This document shows positions 1 to 11,408 of a DNA stretch of 64,000 nucleotides, piece after piece (positions within the stretch are counted from its first letter, which is position 1; every line of letters begins with the position of its first letter). A program made the position numbers and the translations under genes. Source of the stretch: Pipra filicauda. Taxonomy: Eukaryota > Chordata > Aves > Passeriformes > Pipridae. The stretch is taken from assembly GCF_003945595.2 (NCBI RefSeq), contig NW_024104619.1, forward strand, positions 398,190 to 462,189, written 5' to 3'. Below the pieces are notes generated by a model. It ran no database searches. It saw only the letters and a list, made by a program, of their open reading frames with translations, and had not been told where the DNA came from.

Positions 1-1460
1 AGAAAAATAAGATATAAGAAACCAAAAGTCAGTGCAAACATTTTCTCCTCACAATGAGATAATATATAAATTATAGTAAAATAGTTTTTTGAAAAATAAC
101 TATTTAGAAACCTTTAACAACTGACATGGCAGATTTTTTATCTTTTCTCACTCAGATTATAAATTAAAATGATAATTTGCTCTGATTTTCTAATACGTCA
201 TTGACATCAGAATTTTAGTGACAACAACACAAGTACTAACAAACACGTAAATAATTTTAAAAAACCCAACAAAACAGGATGACAGAATACATAATGGATT
301 TTATTCTATTAGAATCCTAGGAGCAGCACCTATTAAGGAATTAGTGTTGCTGATATGGTACAAAGGGTTTGACACTTTGGGATTTGTTAAATAGGGCTAA
401 TGAAGGAGTCATTGCCTGAGAAGTATTATGTAGGGAATAGACTATAGCGAAGATTAAAAAATCCCACAACAATGATTATGAAAATATTTTGGAACAGAGC
501 CCTCAGAGAATCAATTTGGGTTAGAGCACATATTCAATTTTGTACAATAACAAAACCCAAAGCAGTATATTAATGCTCACCAGTCCCCAAACACATTTTC
601 ATATCTAGCCAAAGTCACCCTGAAAGATGATGTAGAGCAAATCAGTTCATTTGGAGTGAATTTCAGTAGCTGCAGTGTATAATCCTATTTTGTTGCTCTT
701 CTCCAACTTCTAAATTGCACTTTCTCACAGTACCATAATTTTGCAAATTATGTTGTCCAGCTAGTCCCAAAATTAAATTTATGGTAGTGACATCTGGTTC
801 TCAGTTTGTCACTTCCTTTGCTCTGATCTTGTCCTTTTCTGAAGTTATTCCTGACCTAACCAGTAACATGCAAAGCAGTGTTATAGTTAAGTTTTGACTT
901 AAAAAAACCCACTACCATAGCAGTTTTTGTCTTGCATACATCAGTGTGTTCATATTTAGAAATCAGACTCACAAAATCTAGAGGTACATGCCATGAATAG
1001 ATATTGGGCTGCACATTTTAGCTTTTCTGACAGGCAAAACCACCAACCAGTCAACCAACCAAAAAGTAAACCAAAATGCACAAACCAACAAACCCACCAA
1101 AATAAGTCCAAAACAGCAAACAAGATCTCTAACCAAAAAACCATCTATAGTAAATGTCGTGAAATCTGATTGAGTATTTACAAATATTATGTTGCTTCCA
1201 CCACCCAAGCACTTCTTTCTTCATCTTCTGTGATTAGCAGTGAGAAATAGGAGCATCTCAGTGCTGCACCAGTGTCCTGCTGCCAAGGTGGCCCACGGGA
1301 CTAGAGACAGCTGGGCATAGAATTAACTTCTGCCAGTGTGTTCAAGCCACAGCTCTGTCCCAGAATACTTGCTTCCTTCTGTTGCCTGGTTTGCTCTTTC
1401 TCCTTGGAGCACAGTAAGAAGAAGGATCTTTGAGTTTAATTTGTGTATATTAGTCTTCAC
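1..1460. other. A+T-rich non-coding stretch
   Basis: No coding signal, RNA gene or transposon family recognised. Between about 1030 and 1140 the plus strand is a C/A-rich low-complexity tract built from CCAA/ACCAAC-like words. It produces two overlapping open frames on the opposite strand made almost wholly of W, F, L, V and C, which is a compositional artefact. Nothing else stands out. Confidence 0.6.
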
Positions 1461-1466
1461 CCCATC

Positions 1467-1482
1467 AAAAAAAAAAAAAAAA
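1467..1482 (+). repeat. A16 homopolymer
   Basis: Sixteen consecutive A residues follow CACCCCATC. A retroposed tail is possible. However, no AATAAA precedes it within 30 bp and no recognisable transcript lies upstream, so it is recorded only as a mononucleotide repeat. Confidence 0.9.
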
Positions 1483-1539
1483 GTATAGGAAGTTCTGGCA
1501 GGTACAAATAGTGTTCTTGATTAAGTGATTAATAACAGC

Positions 1540-1737
1540 CTATATAAAAAACATCAGGTATACAAGCAGACGTGCTGGAGAGGAAAACCGCTGCGTAAAC
1601 AGCTCTTCGGAGAAGTAGTAAAGCTGTTTGGATCTGTCATACATCAGTGCTGCTGCTTTCTGGTAGGATTCACCAATGGGAGCCTTGAGTAGTTCCAGAT
1701 TGCTTGTTGATGAGTGGTTTGGTCCTGAAAACCACAC
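1540..1737 (-). CDS. Exon-like open frame, unidentified
   Basis: The minus strand is open here and reads ...GESYQKAAALMYDRSKQL..., ending at TAG with a hydrophobic C-terminus (LLVYLMFF). Just upstream on the minus strand is GTGTGGTTTTCAG, a usable 3' splice site, and the frame is open from it (first residues GPNHSS). No GTRAGT-type donor is seen before the stop, so this would be a terminal exon. The amino-acid make-up is balanced, unlike the low-complexity frames nearby. I do not recognise the protein family. It may be chance: at 65 codons in a 64-kb window such an open frame is not improbable. No neighbouring exon was found. Confidence 0.2.
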   Translation of the reverse strand: MWFSGPNHSSTSNLELLKAPIGESYQKAAALMYDRSKQLYYFSEELFTQRFSSPARLLVYLMFFI

Positions 1738-1889
1738 AGAATTCCCTCAATACTTAACACTGTATTTCAAAATACAGCAGCTGTTACGTGTTAGATTGAG
1801 CCTGAAGTGCCCAAGTGTACAAGTCCAAGCTTATTTACAAAAAAATAGTACCATCATATTTGAAGAGAGATTTGATTGCAATGAATCAA

Positions 1890-2350
1890 GTGCAGCAGTA
1901 TTTGCAGGCTCCTTGTCAGGTCCTTGAGGACAACATTAGCCCAGTCCACTGTGACTTTCCCCACATGATCATGGTCAAGGACCCCACTTCTGTCCCCCCA
2001 GACCCTGCCCATGTCCCAGGACCCCATGTCAGCCCCTGGGGCCATCAGCCTCTGCCCCAGTAATGCTGCAGCAAGGCCAGTCTCCAGCTCCCCACAGCCC
2101 TGCCTGGCCATGGACCCAGTTAAGATGTGCTCACCCTCTGCCCAGGCTTGGCCCATGCCTTGGGAGGTGTCCAGTGCCAGGGTTTTGGGCTCCTGGCTGC
2201 CTACTCCTGGCTGGGGTGATGCATGGGTCCTGGATGTCCAACCCTACCCTGCCACCCCACATGGAGATCCCTCCATTGGTTCCTGGTTCCCCAGCCCTAA
2301 GGAGCAGCTGGCTTTTATTATTCCCTGGCATTTACAAGCGTGTGGACTTG
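1890..2350. repeat. CpG-poor G+C-rich block, unidentified
   Basis: The base composition switches sharply from A+T-rich to G+C-rich (runs such as CCCCAGACCCTGCCC and CTGCCCCAG), then back again near 2350. CpG is almost absent while TG/CA is abundant. This is the decay pattern of an old methylated insertion rather than of a CpG-island promoter. Several overlapping open frames on both strands (up to 133 codons) arise from the composition and match nothing I know. On the minus strand an AATAAAAG lies near the right end (around 2315), which could be an old LTR or retroposon signal. The family is not identified. Confidence 0.4.
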
Positions 2351-5116
2351 AGTTTTCCTTTCCATTGCCATTTCCTGGCAATTCTTAAATCTGCTCAGTG
2401 CACTGAATCATGGCTGCTGGTATCCTCCTCCTCTCGTTCTGAATTTGTGGGAATTTATATTTAGCTGCTCTTACTTTACTGGGGTAATTACAGGTTACTC
2501 TAGACAATGAGCGTGACCAAGTTCAGCACACACATGGGTACTCCACACATCCCTGGACATTCCAGTGATGTCCAGGTGCAAGGGCCACAGATTCTGGGCT
2601 CAGTGCAACTGCTTTTGCAGCTGAATGTTGTGAGATCATCCAGGAGAAACAATTAGAACACAGACTAAACCAATTATAAACCTACTGTCTCTATTAAGTA
2701 GTTATCTGTAGAGATCTATTAGTTACCCATAGGTATGTAAATTGTAAATACAGGTTTATATGAGGAGATTCTCATTACTTTTCATATACACTTACTGGGC
2801 TTACAGTGTCTGACAAAGTTTATTATCTATTTTATGACCAAAAAAGAGTAGCTAGTGAAAAAGCAATCCTTTTTTATCCCGTACTTCAGTAGTAACTCTG
2901 GTATATTCTTCAAGCTTCTGGCTTCAATTCCTCAAGGAGATGCTCTGATTCAAAGTTTATGGTGCTTTCCACCTCTTATTTCAAGGCTAGCTTTGGGAGC
3001 AATGACTAATATTACCCCTTCGGTGTGTCCAAGCCGTATGATAAAACTTCACAACTCTGCTGAATTATTTCGTATCATTTTCTCTAGCAGTTGTTTCCAA
3101 AACTCCAGTTAAGGTTCATCATTTGGGGCCTACACTTTAACAATACATTCCCTTTGCTTTCTATTTATAAACAAGCTACTTCACAAAACTGGAGGGTTTT
3201 GTTCTAATAATGTAGAATGTTTCTGTAATGCTTTGGGATTCAACTTAAGGATCTTTCAAAGTTGCTATTTTTGGGTTCTTACCAAAGTATGAAGCATTGT
3301 TAATTTTAATGACACCATAAACCCTAGAAATCTAGAAATCAGAATCAAATGCGAAGTAAACAAGTGTTATGAAAGTTGAACATTTGATATGGATATTTAG
3401 TTACACCATGCACATGAATATATAAATACATCACAGATTTCTCTATGCGTAATAATGAAGTGTGAAAATTTCCTGGTGGAGACAATGAATTCTATTGAAT
3501 AACACTGTTTTCTCAAAGCAAAGTAACATTTGCTTTCAGGCAGGTGGAGTTTTAAAGCTCCAGTGCTTTTTTTATAACGATATGTATGTTCATTAGCTTA
3601 AAAATGAACCACGCTGTGCCACTGTCAGAACGAGCTGTGCTCTGGGGTCTGAAATCCTCATCAACACATGTATTTATTTTTTAGCATTAAGATGGAGTAA
3701 GCTGTGCAGAACATATGCTATAAATTCAAGGACTATTCTTTTAAGAATAACTTCCAGAGAATATCTCCATATTTTGTATACAGTATGCGTGAACTGCATT
3801 AAAAAGAGCTTAAAAAAACCAAAACCAGCTTTCTTTTCTGGAAAGTACAAAACTATCATATCAGTCTGATTTAAATTATGACGTTCCATTTTTTTTTTCC
3901 ATTTTTTTCTTTTGTTTTGTTTTTACTTAAACCATTTGTTCTTAATTCCTAGTGTCTCACTGAAAGCCATATGTATCAGATCAATGATGGTGGATATGTA
4001 TTTGCATCATATTTAATATATCAAACAGATGCGCTATATGGTTGAAATGGTAGGGTTTATACAGATGAAAGTTAGATGATGTGTAAGAAGTTAATAGAGA
4101 GAATCTTTTCTGTTTGGAGATTTTTTGATTGTTTGTTGGTTTTTTTCCTGATTAAACCAACCTTTGCCAAATTAAGCTTAATTAAAAAGATTATTCTTTT
4201 TAACTAAATAGTCAAAATTACAGAGATGTATTTCTCCATTATTCCATATGAATCTATATTAAAGTAGTATGAAATTATTTTATTGGGATATTGTCTCAAA
4301 GGAGGGCAGAATTTGACCTCAAGAGTAATGAGAGCTTTTTAACCAGCTTATTTCAGGTATTCAAAAATGATCCAGTACCTTGGACAGCTGCTCAGATCAG
4401 GCAGAGTGGCCGGCAGCAAGCACAAGGGAGCCAGGCTGAATTAACAATCATGGCACATGTTGTTGGGATGATAATTATAAAAAAAAAAAAAATAGGAAAT
4501 GTTTTCTTTTTGTTTCTTCCGCTTCAAGAGGTAATCTCAAGATTAGTAGAACCACAAGAAGTCGAGGCACCATAACCAATTTTCTCTACTTCCTTTTCAC
4601 ATTTTGCTTACACCTCATGATTGACAACCTTTATAGTTGTCTATCAAAATTCTTGCCACAGTTAGAATCGGTGCAGTGCACACTGCCTTCTAAGGTCACA
4701 CAGAGAAGCTGAATGTTTGGTGGCAACTGTCACCTGAGGTGCGAACAGCTAAGTTGTGACATTCAAAATCTTGTTAAGGGTAAATGAAAACACATTGGCC
4801 TAATTAAGTTGTTCTTGTATTGAATTCAAATCTTATATTAAAGCATTTTTTCTGGTGTTGCACTTACCTGCCCCCACAAAGACCCTCCCTGGGTTTGTTG
4901 TCAGTTTTCCCAAGGAGTAGAGCAGTAGGGGGATGTTTCAGCCACCTGTCAGTGTCCCTCAGTTTTTCAGAAGGTGGGTTTCCTTCCTCCCCTGCCTTGG
5001 GTCTGCTTAAGATATTCTTACAGATTTTCCCATCACCACCTGATCTTTCCCTCCTACTCTCAGGGAATGGGTGAAATCTTCCCACAAAAAAGACAAAAAA
5101 ATAACAAGAAGGTGTA

Positions 5117-5132
5117 AATATATATATATATT
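5117..5132 (+). repeat. (TA)n microsatellite
   Basis: Short uninterrupted AT/TA dinucleotide run following GGTGTAA. It is likely length-polymorphic, with no other role seen. Confidence 0.85.
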
Positions 5133-7964
5133 CCAGCTATGGATGTGATTCCTGATCAACTCCGTAACTAAAAAAACCAATGGCCAATTGCTATTTTTAA
5201 CTTGACTTTATTGCAGACTTGAGAATATGTAAAGTACATTTTTTACCTTATAAATGGTTTCAATAATTTATAAATTTAAGGAGAAATGTATCTTTGTGTC
5301 TGTTTTCTACTCCAAACTTCCCACACAAAAAGGTGGTTGATAGTGTATCACAAAGTCAGACAAAACTCATGCAAAAATGGCACATATGACATTTCTTATG
5401 AGAAGACGCAGCCTTTTAGAATAAGTTGATTTAGGCATGAGGAATTTTATTCTGTGAAATGGAGGATGATATAAAAAGGACACTGGGATAAGTAGACATT
5501 AGTGAAGCTGCATGAAGAGACATCTCTAGGGTAAGTTCTAGCCCAGAAAACAAAACACCTAAGATGGAACAAAATCCTCAGACAGCCTGAACGCTTGAGT
5601 GAAAAAAGTGTTAATATTTTAAACATGGTTGTAGTAGAATAGATCTTGAAACAAGGCAAGATTATATGAAAGTGTGATCCCAGCTGCTTATCATCTGTTT
5701 TAATAAAAAGTGTTTATAAGGCAACTAGTGCTGTAGACGTTTTACCATGAGCTCTTAACAAGTCACTTGGTTAGAACCTTTACTGCTTCAACTTCACTTC
5801 AGTGCAAAATATGAATTGTTGAAAAAAACTAAGCCTGTCTGAGGTGTTTTTCTTTTTTTGTTTGGTTGGTTTTGTTTCAAGAAAAAACTAAAAGAACTGA
5901 AGGGCATCCAAAGGCAATGACATCTTTCAGTGGTTTAATATCAAGGCATTAGACATATTATTCTATGAAATACAACAAACCAGCAAACTACCCCAATTGA
6001 TGATAGTCTGATATGTTCTGTGAAAAAAACATATTGTGAGTTCAAGTCTTGGGGATAAAATAGCAAGATCATATCTAACAAAATGGCATTAATAATTTCT
6101 GCATTCAAGGTTTCTCACACAGAGGAAGAACCTTCAGAAGATAAAAGCTTTTTTTCACTACAGTCAGGTAAGACTATATATGAGTCATTTCTCTCACCTT
6201 CTTGAATTCTGGGGGGGAAAAAACTCAACAAAACAGACAAACTCCACCAAAGAGTAAAGCAGGAGGTTTAGTTTTGTTAATGCTCTCAGGCACACAGTAT
6301 GATTTTTGGGGTGGTTCTGCGCAGGAACTATAAAGTCTCTAGTCCATTGGAGAGGGTATTTTTTTAGGTAAAATATTTGTAGAAAAAGATGTAATTGAAA
6401 TTTCTTGAATATGTATTTAAACAATTTATTGGAAATTTTTTTTTTATGTGGGCATTCAAAATCAGAAATTTCTGATAAAGCCTACTTCAAGGAAAAAAAT
6501 GGTAGTGATATCATATTTTCCAAGCTTCTGTAGGTTTATGTCCTACTCTAATCCCATGATATAGCACAGGACATACAAATTACAGAATTAAATATCTTGC
6601 AGGAAAGACTACTTTTATTAACATACTTTCTGAAAGAGATTCAAGAATAACTCTAAGAAGGAAAAGAAACCCCTTTTTAAGAAATAAGTTTTGTGGTAGT
6701 CATGATAAAAAAAAAAGATATGCATATGTATGAGCAGCAACAAGCTCAAGGAAAGTCATGAAAAGATAAAACTACCAAGCATCACCAACTCTCTTTAAAC
6801 TTCAGAGTAGGGATTGGTTTTCATTAAATTTTGAAACATAAAACAAAGCTTCTGAAGCTGAAGTAAAGTAGGCAACTTTCAGCACAGCAAGTCAGCTTAT
6901 TCAACAAAATCTATGAATGGGAACTGCAATGTTTGTCTTTTAATCTCATTAGAGAAAATCTTATTTCTAATTTTACAAAGAAAGAACAAACAGATCCAGG
7001 AGGAGTAAAAAGCACTGATTTTTCACTTTTGCTTGTTTGACAAAAAGATCACTCAAATGAGCTCTTCTCACTTCATTTATTTCTCCATAGAGTCTAAAGA
7101 AAGGTAAGAATTTGAGCTGTTGAAATGCCGCTCCCTGTAAGAAATAGCATCTGTAGGTGATACTATACTTCTGAGCCTTTGGCAAAGGAAATCTTTATGA
7201 GGCTGATATGCCTTTGTTAATCTAGAAGTCATTTCCCACAGTTGTCTGTACATGTGAAGATTTGCTTGAATTACTTTCTTATTCTCATTTCCTGATGTGT
7301 TACCTTGGTTAATACATACATCTGCGTCATACTGAGTTCTCAGTTCTCATGTGATCGTGTAATAGTAGAAGTGGCACATTATTATTCTTTTCACGTAAAA
7401 GGAATAACAGCTCCCACAAAAGAGAAATTGTTTCTTTGCATCAGCAGTATTGTAATGAAGGCTAAGCCAACCTACAGAGTTCAAAGAATTATAGGAAAAG
7501 AGAAGAAAAATCGACAGTAATCAGGGAAAGAATAAAAGAGATGAGTATTCCTGTACGTGTGTAAATATTTGAGCATGAAAAGATGGAGCTGAACTCTGAT
7601 ACATGGATAATGTTCATAGGCCCTTAATTGTTGTCGAAAAATGGTACTTAAGCAATGCAAGTTTGAGCAGAATTCACAATAGAAAATGCAGAATACCATA
7701 ACATTAAACTATCCTTTTCTTTTACTGAACTGTATGTTTTTATTATACCTATCATATCAATATTCAGCGATGTTGCATCATTCTGTATTAATATTAGCAT
7801 AATTAGACAACTGATAGGAGGCTGTCCCATGGACTTGTGGGGAGCAGTGCTCTGCAGGTGCTGGAACCACTTGTGCTGTGCAAAGTCTGTGCTCAAATGT
7901 GTGCATCATGCTACATATTTCAAACTGATTTTTTACAGTCCTGACTTGTGAGATAAAAGAAACC

Positions 7965-7980
7965 AAAAAAAAAAAAAAAA
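7965..7980 (+). repeat. A16 homopolymer
   Basis: Sixteen A residues followed by TAAAATTCATG. No polyadenylation signal or recognisable retroposed transcript is found upstream. Confidence 0.9.
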
Positions 7981-10497
7981 TAAAATTCATGAATGGGAAA
8001 GTAGAGTAGTTAAAATTCCTGTAAAGGCAATTAAAGTTCCCAGAGGGAAAATAAAAACATTACGTTACAGAAAAGAACTTAATCCTTATTTTGACAATAA
8101 CTAATTCTGAAGTACCTCATGCTTCAATAGATTTCAATTATTTCCACTAAAGGAATCCTAAGAATGGAGCTGTATTGAAGTGCACTGCATGCCATGTAAA
8201 CATAAATCATAGAATTTATATACTTTTAACAAGAGAGAACAGAAAAAAAGTAAAAACTATGGAACTGATTGAATTAAGGCTGAAAAATGTGTCATGCAAA
8301 TTCTGGAGTGACAGTAATGTATGACTTAAGAAGTAATTGCATCTTAATTTAGTAGTGAAAAAAACACAAGTAAACCAAAAATAAACCTGCAAAATAAAAT
8401 ATAAATTGGGAAAGAAGTGTAAGGAGCAGTTTAGCTACTGACAAGCTTCCCACTGGCAGAGTCTAATGCATTTTTAGACAGCAAGAGTCATAACAAGTTA
8501 GGCTAAAAAGTCCATTTTTCTTGGTGTAGTATTTCCAGTAGTGAGCAACAGTGGATGCCTGTGGAAGAGTAGAGGAACGCAGAAACCATATGGTAATGAT
8601 CACACAGAGTGCTCTCCCAGCCTTCAACAGCTTGAGGCTTTTTGAGTCAGAAATGGCATTTTTATAATGAGCCTCTGTGGATTTTCTGCATCAACTTGTC
8701 TTTTGAATTCAAGCAGAATTTAATGTCCACAACATCCTAGGAAACTCCACATCTTATTATATTTTACTACCAGTTTTGGTAGGGGATTTTTTTTTTTTGT
8801 GGCTTGTTTGGGAGTTTTACATTTTCCCTCTACTAGCTCTAACTTCTGCTAGAAGAGAATCCAATTAATTGATCCTCATTCTCTTTCTATTTGCCAGTAA
8901 TAATTTTTGAGATCTCCATTTAATGTTACTTTGGCTATTTCTTTTTCAAGATTAGTTTAGAAGCCTATTTTGTGTCGCCTAATACAGAAACCTTTCCAAT
9001 CTTTGATCATCTCCTCACTCTCTCATGAGTAATTTCCAGACTTAGCCTTTTGAGGTGGGAGAACCAAAGCTACACTTTGCATTCAAACAGAGATAAAGCT
9101 TGATTTTATATACTTTAGTTCTCATTTTTATTCTCTTTTTCTTCCCTAAAGTTCTATTCATAACAAAGCTAACATTTTAAACAAGTGGAATATAGTAGAA
9201 AAATACTGTTAGAAGGTTTTGAAAACCATGGAAAGAACTAGAGATGTTCAATAGAGTGAAAAAATGCAATTTTCACGTAATCGTAGTCTGATCTAGCAAA
9301 CAGTATTAGCAGACAAAAAGCAAACAAGTCCTGCAGACATAGGTTTCAAGTTTTTTTGATGCTAACATCGATTGTAAAGGCTCATCTTTTTTAAAGGCCA
9401 GCAAAAAATGAAGTTGTCTAAAGACAATTCTGAGGAGAGTAAAATCTCCTAAAACAGCCTCAAAAAGTACTAGTGGAAAAAGATTGCCATCTATGCAGAG
9501 CAACTGAATTTTTACTGCATGCTACATCCAAGATGGTAATGGACCACAACTGAGTATGTGGCATTGTAAAATAATTTCTGTACAATTCAGAAATGCAGTC
9601 TGAGAGTCATCTTGTGAAATGTAATACTCTACATAGCAGGTATTTTCATCTGAACAAGTCACCATACATTTAATCTACAAATTTTTTTGAATTACGCTTG
9701 GTGTAGAATACTAGATGCTGAAGTAATTTGTGCAAAATTACCCTCAGGAGCAGACTAGCCTTCTCCACAGTCATTGCTTTGTAGCATAACAGTCATTTGC
9801 TACAACCAGGAGGTATACTTGTTAGCATGAGACACAAATGCTATTTATAATGTTTTCAGTTGAAAGACCCTAAAAAAAATAACTTTATGCCCTCATACTG
9901 TGAGGCTGCACAAAGCCGTGGGCATTTGATAATCCCTAGACCTCCCTAGGCAGCGCTGAAGAATGATGTTGGATGGAGACATCCATACCTGGTACACATC
10001 CATACTGTCTGCCTGAAGCTAGGTGAAAAATGTTTTAGTCTCTTCCTAAGCATCCCAGACTGAAGAAAAATAGAAGTGGGGAGATTTATAAAATAAGACT
10101 TTGTCAATTAAAAGAAATAAAAATTTAGATAAGATCCTAATATCAGAAAATATCCTAATGTGATCCCTAAAGTGTCTGATTAATTTTTCCCTAGAAGCTA
10201 TTTGCTTCCCTAACTGTGCTTTGAGTCTTGAGTAAGTGGCTCAAACGTAATGTCTGACACAAAACAAGCTGAATACCTTCTATTGGTTTTTATCTCTCAA
10301 TACTATACTAAGTAATAAACTGGTGACTGGAGGCCAGATACTCACTACAGCCACTCTCTCACTCCCCTTTGCAACTGGATGGAGGAGAGAAAAAAAACCA
10401 GCGAAGGAGAGTTGAGAGTTGAGAGAAGAGCTGGGAGAGGTCAGTTACTGGTTACCTTCACAGGCAAAACAGACTCAAAGTGGGGATAATACTTATA

Positions 10498-10503
10498 TTT
10501 ATT
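10498..10503 (-). promoter_or_regulatory. LTR polyadenylation signal AATAAA
   Basis: Reads TTTATT on the plus strand and AATAAA in the sense of the LTR, located toward its 3' end as in related copies (compare 63,464-63,469). Confidence 0.55.
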
Positions 10504-11219
10504 ACTAATGGGATCAAAGCAAAAGAGTGAGAAGTAAAATAATCTTAAAAACACCTTCCCCCCATCCCTCCTTCCTTCCATGTTCTTCCTCCTCCCCCCC
10601 AGCAGTGTAGGGGGACAGGAATGGGGGTTGCAGTCAGTTGTCGTTTCTGCCGCTTCTCAGAGAGAGGAGTCCTTCCCCTGCTCTCATGGGGTCCCTCCCA
10701 AGGGAGACAGTCCTTGATGGACCTCTCCAACATGAGTCCATCCCTCAGGCAGCAGTTCTTCCCAAAATGCTGTCCCGTGGGTCACTCCTCCACGGGGTGC
10801 AGTCCTTCACAAATGAGCCGTAACTACGTGGGTTCCCCACAGGCGCTGCAAGTCCTACCTGGGAAAACCCTGCTCTGGTGTGGGCTTCCCTCTCCACAGG
10901 CTGCAGGTCTCCAACAGGATCCTGCTCCATCTTGGCCCTCCCACGGGGTCACGACCTCCTTTGAGCATCCACTTGCTCTGATGTGGGCTCCATCATGGGC
11001 TGCAGGTGAATCTCTGCACCCCCATGTTCCTCCATGGGCTGCAGGGGCACAGATGCCCCTCCATGGTCTGCACCATGAGCTGCAGGGCCTCAGCTCCAGC
11101 ACATGGAGATCCTCCTGCCCCTCCTTCTGCACTGACCTCGGTGTCTACATTGCTGTTCACGTGTTCTCACTCCACTCTTCCCTGGCTGGAATTTTCACCC
11201 ACGCAACAACCTTCTGCTC

Positions 11220-11226
11220 TTAAATA
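11220..11226 (-). promoter_or_regulatory. TATA box of the 10.3-11.4 kb LTR
   Basis: TATTTAA on the minus strand. A CCAAT motif lies about 32 bp upstream (11262-11258), the expected U3 promoter spacing. Transcription would run leftward. Activity is unknown, as the LTR is old. Confidence 0.55.
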
Positions 11227-11408
11227 TGTTGTGACAGAGGTGTTACTATTACTTCTAATTGGCTCGGCCTTGGCCAGCAGTAGGAAGTCCATCCTGGAGC
11301 CAGCTGGCATTGGCTCCACCGGACAGGGGAAGCTTCTATCAACTTCTAACAAAAGCCACCCCTATAGCCCCCCCCGCTACCAAAACCCAGCCACAGAAAC
11401 CCACTACA

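Larger units (their letters stand above)
2351..10320. other. A+T-rich non-coding stretch
   Basis: About 8 kb with stops in all frames and no recognised gene or transposon. It holds T-rich and A-rich simple tracts (for example about 3890-3925, 5848-5880 and 8786-8800), a TA microsatellite near 5117 and an A16 run at 7965. Open frames here are under 100 codons, biased to K, I, F and S, and lack supporting signals. Confidence 0.6.
10321..11408 (-). mobile_element. Solo LTR of an avian ERVL-type retrovirus (about 1.1 kb)
   Basis: I recognise this as a long avian LTR family. On the minus strand it contains CCAAT boxes (reverse of ATTGG at 11258-11262 and 11309-11313), a TATTTAA promoter box (11226-11220) and, much further downstream, an AATAAA signal (10503-10498). 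The middle is a long array of diverged phrases of the type GGGCTGCAGG / CTCCATGGGC / CACGGGGT, typical of this family. The sense 5' end is CA/TG-bounded near 11408 (plus strand ends CCACTACA). The sense 3' end is weaker: about 15 bp of the expected terminus seem lost, so no target-site duplication could be read. No internal retroviral sequence adjoins, so it is a solo LTR. The 200-codon plus-strand open frame inside it (10621-11223) is antisense to the LTR and is not a gene. Confidence 0.85.

Noticed and set aside
956..1208. Cys/Trp/Phe/Leu-rich minus-strand open frames resembling membrane proteins
   Set aside because: They arise from the CCAA/AAAC low-complexity tract on the plus strand.
1890..2350. 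CpG-island promoter
   Set aside because: G+C-rich but nearly devoid of CpG, which is opposite to a CpG island.
2011..2464. Overlapping 125- and 133-codon plus-strand open frames
   Set aside because: Pro/Ser/Trp-rich products in two frames of the same G+C-rich block. This is composition, not coding.
10621..11223. 200-codon plus-strand open frame, the longest in the window
   Set aside because: It lies wholly inside an LTR and is antisense to it. The length follows from the G+C-rich composition of that LTR family, and the product has no domain.
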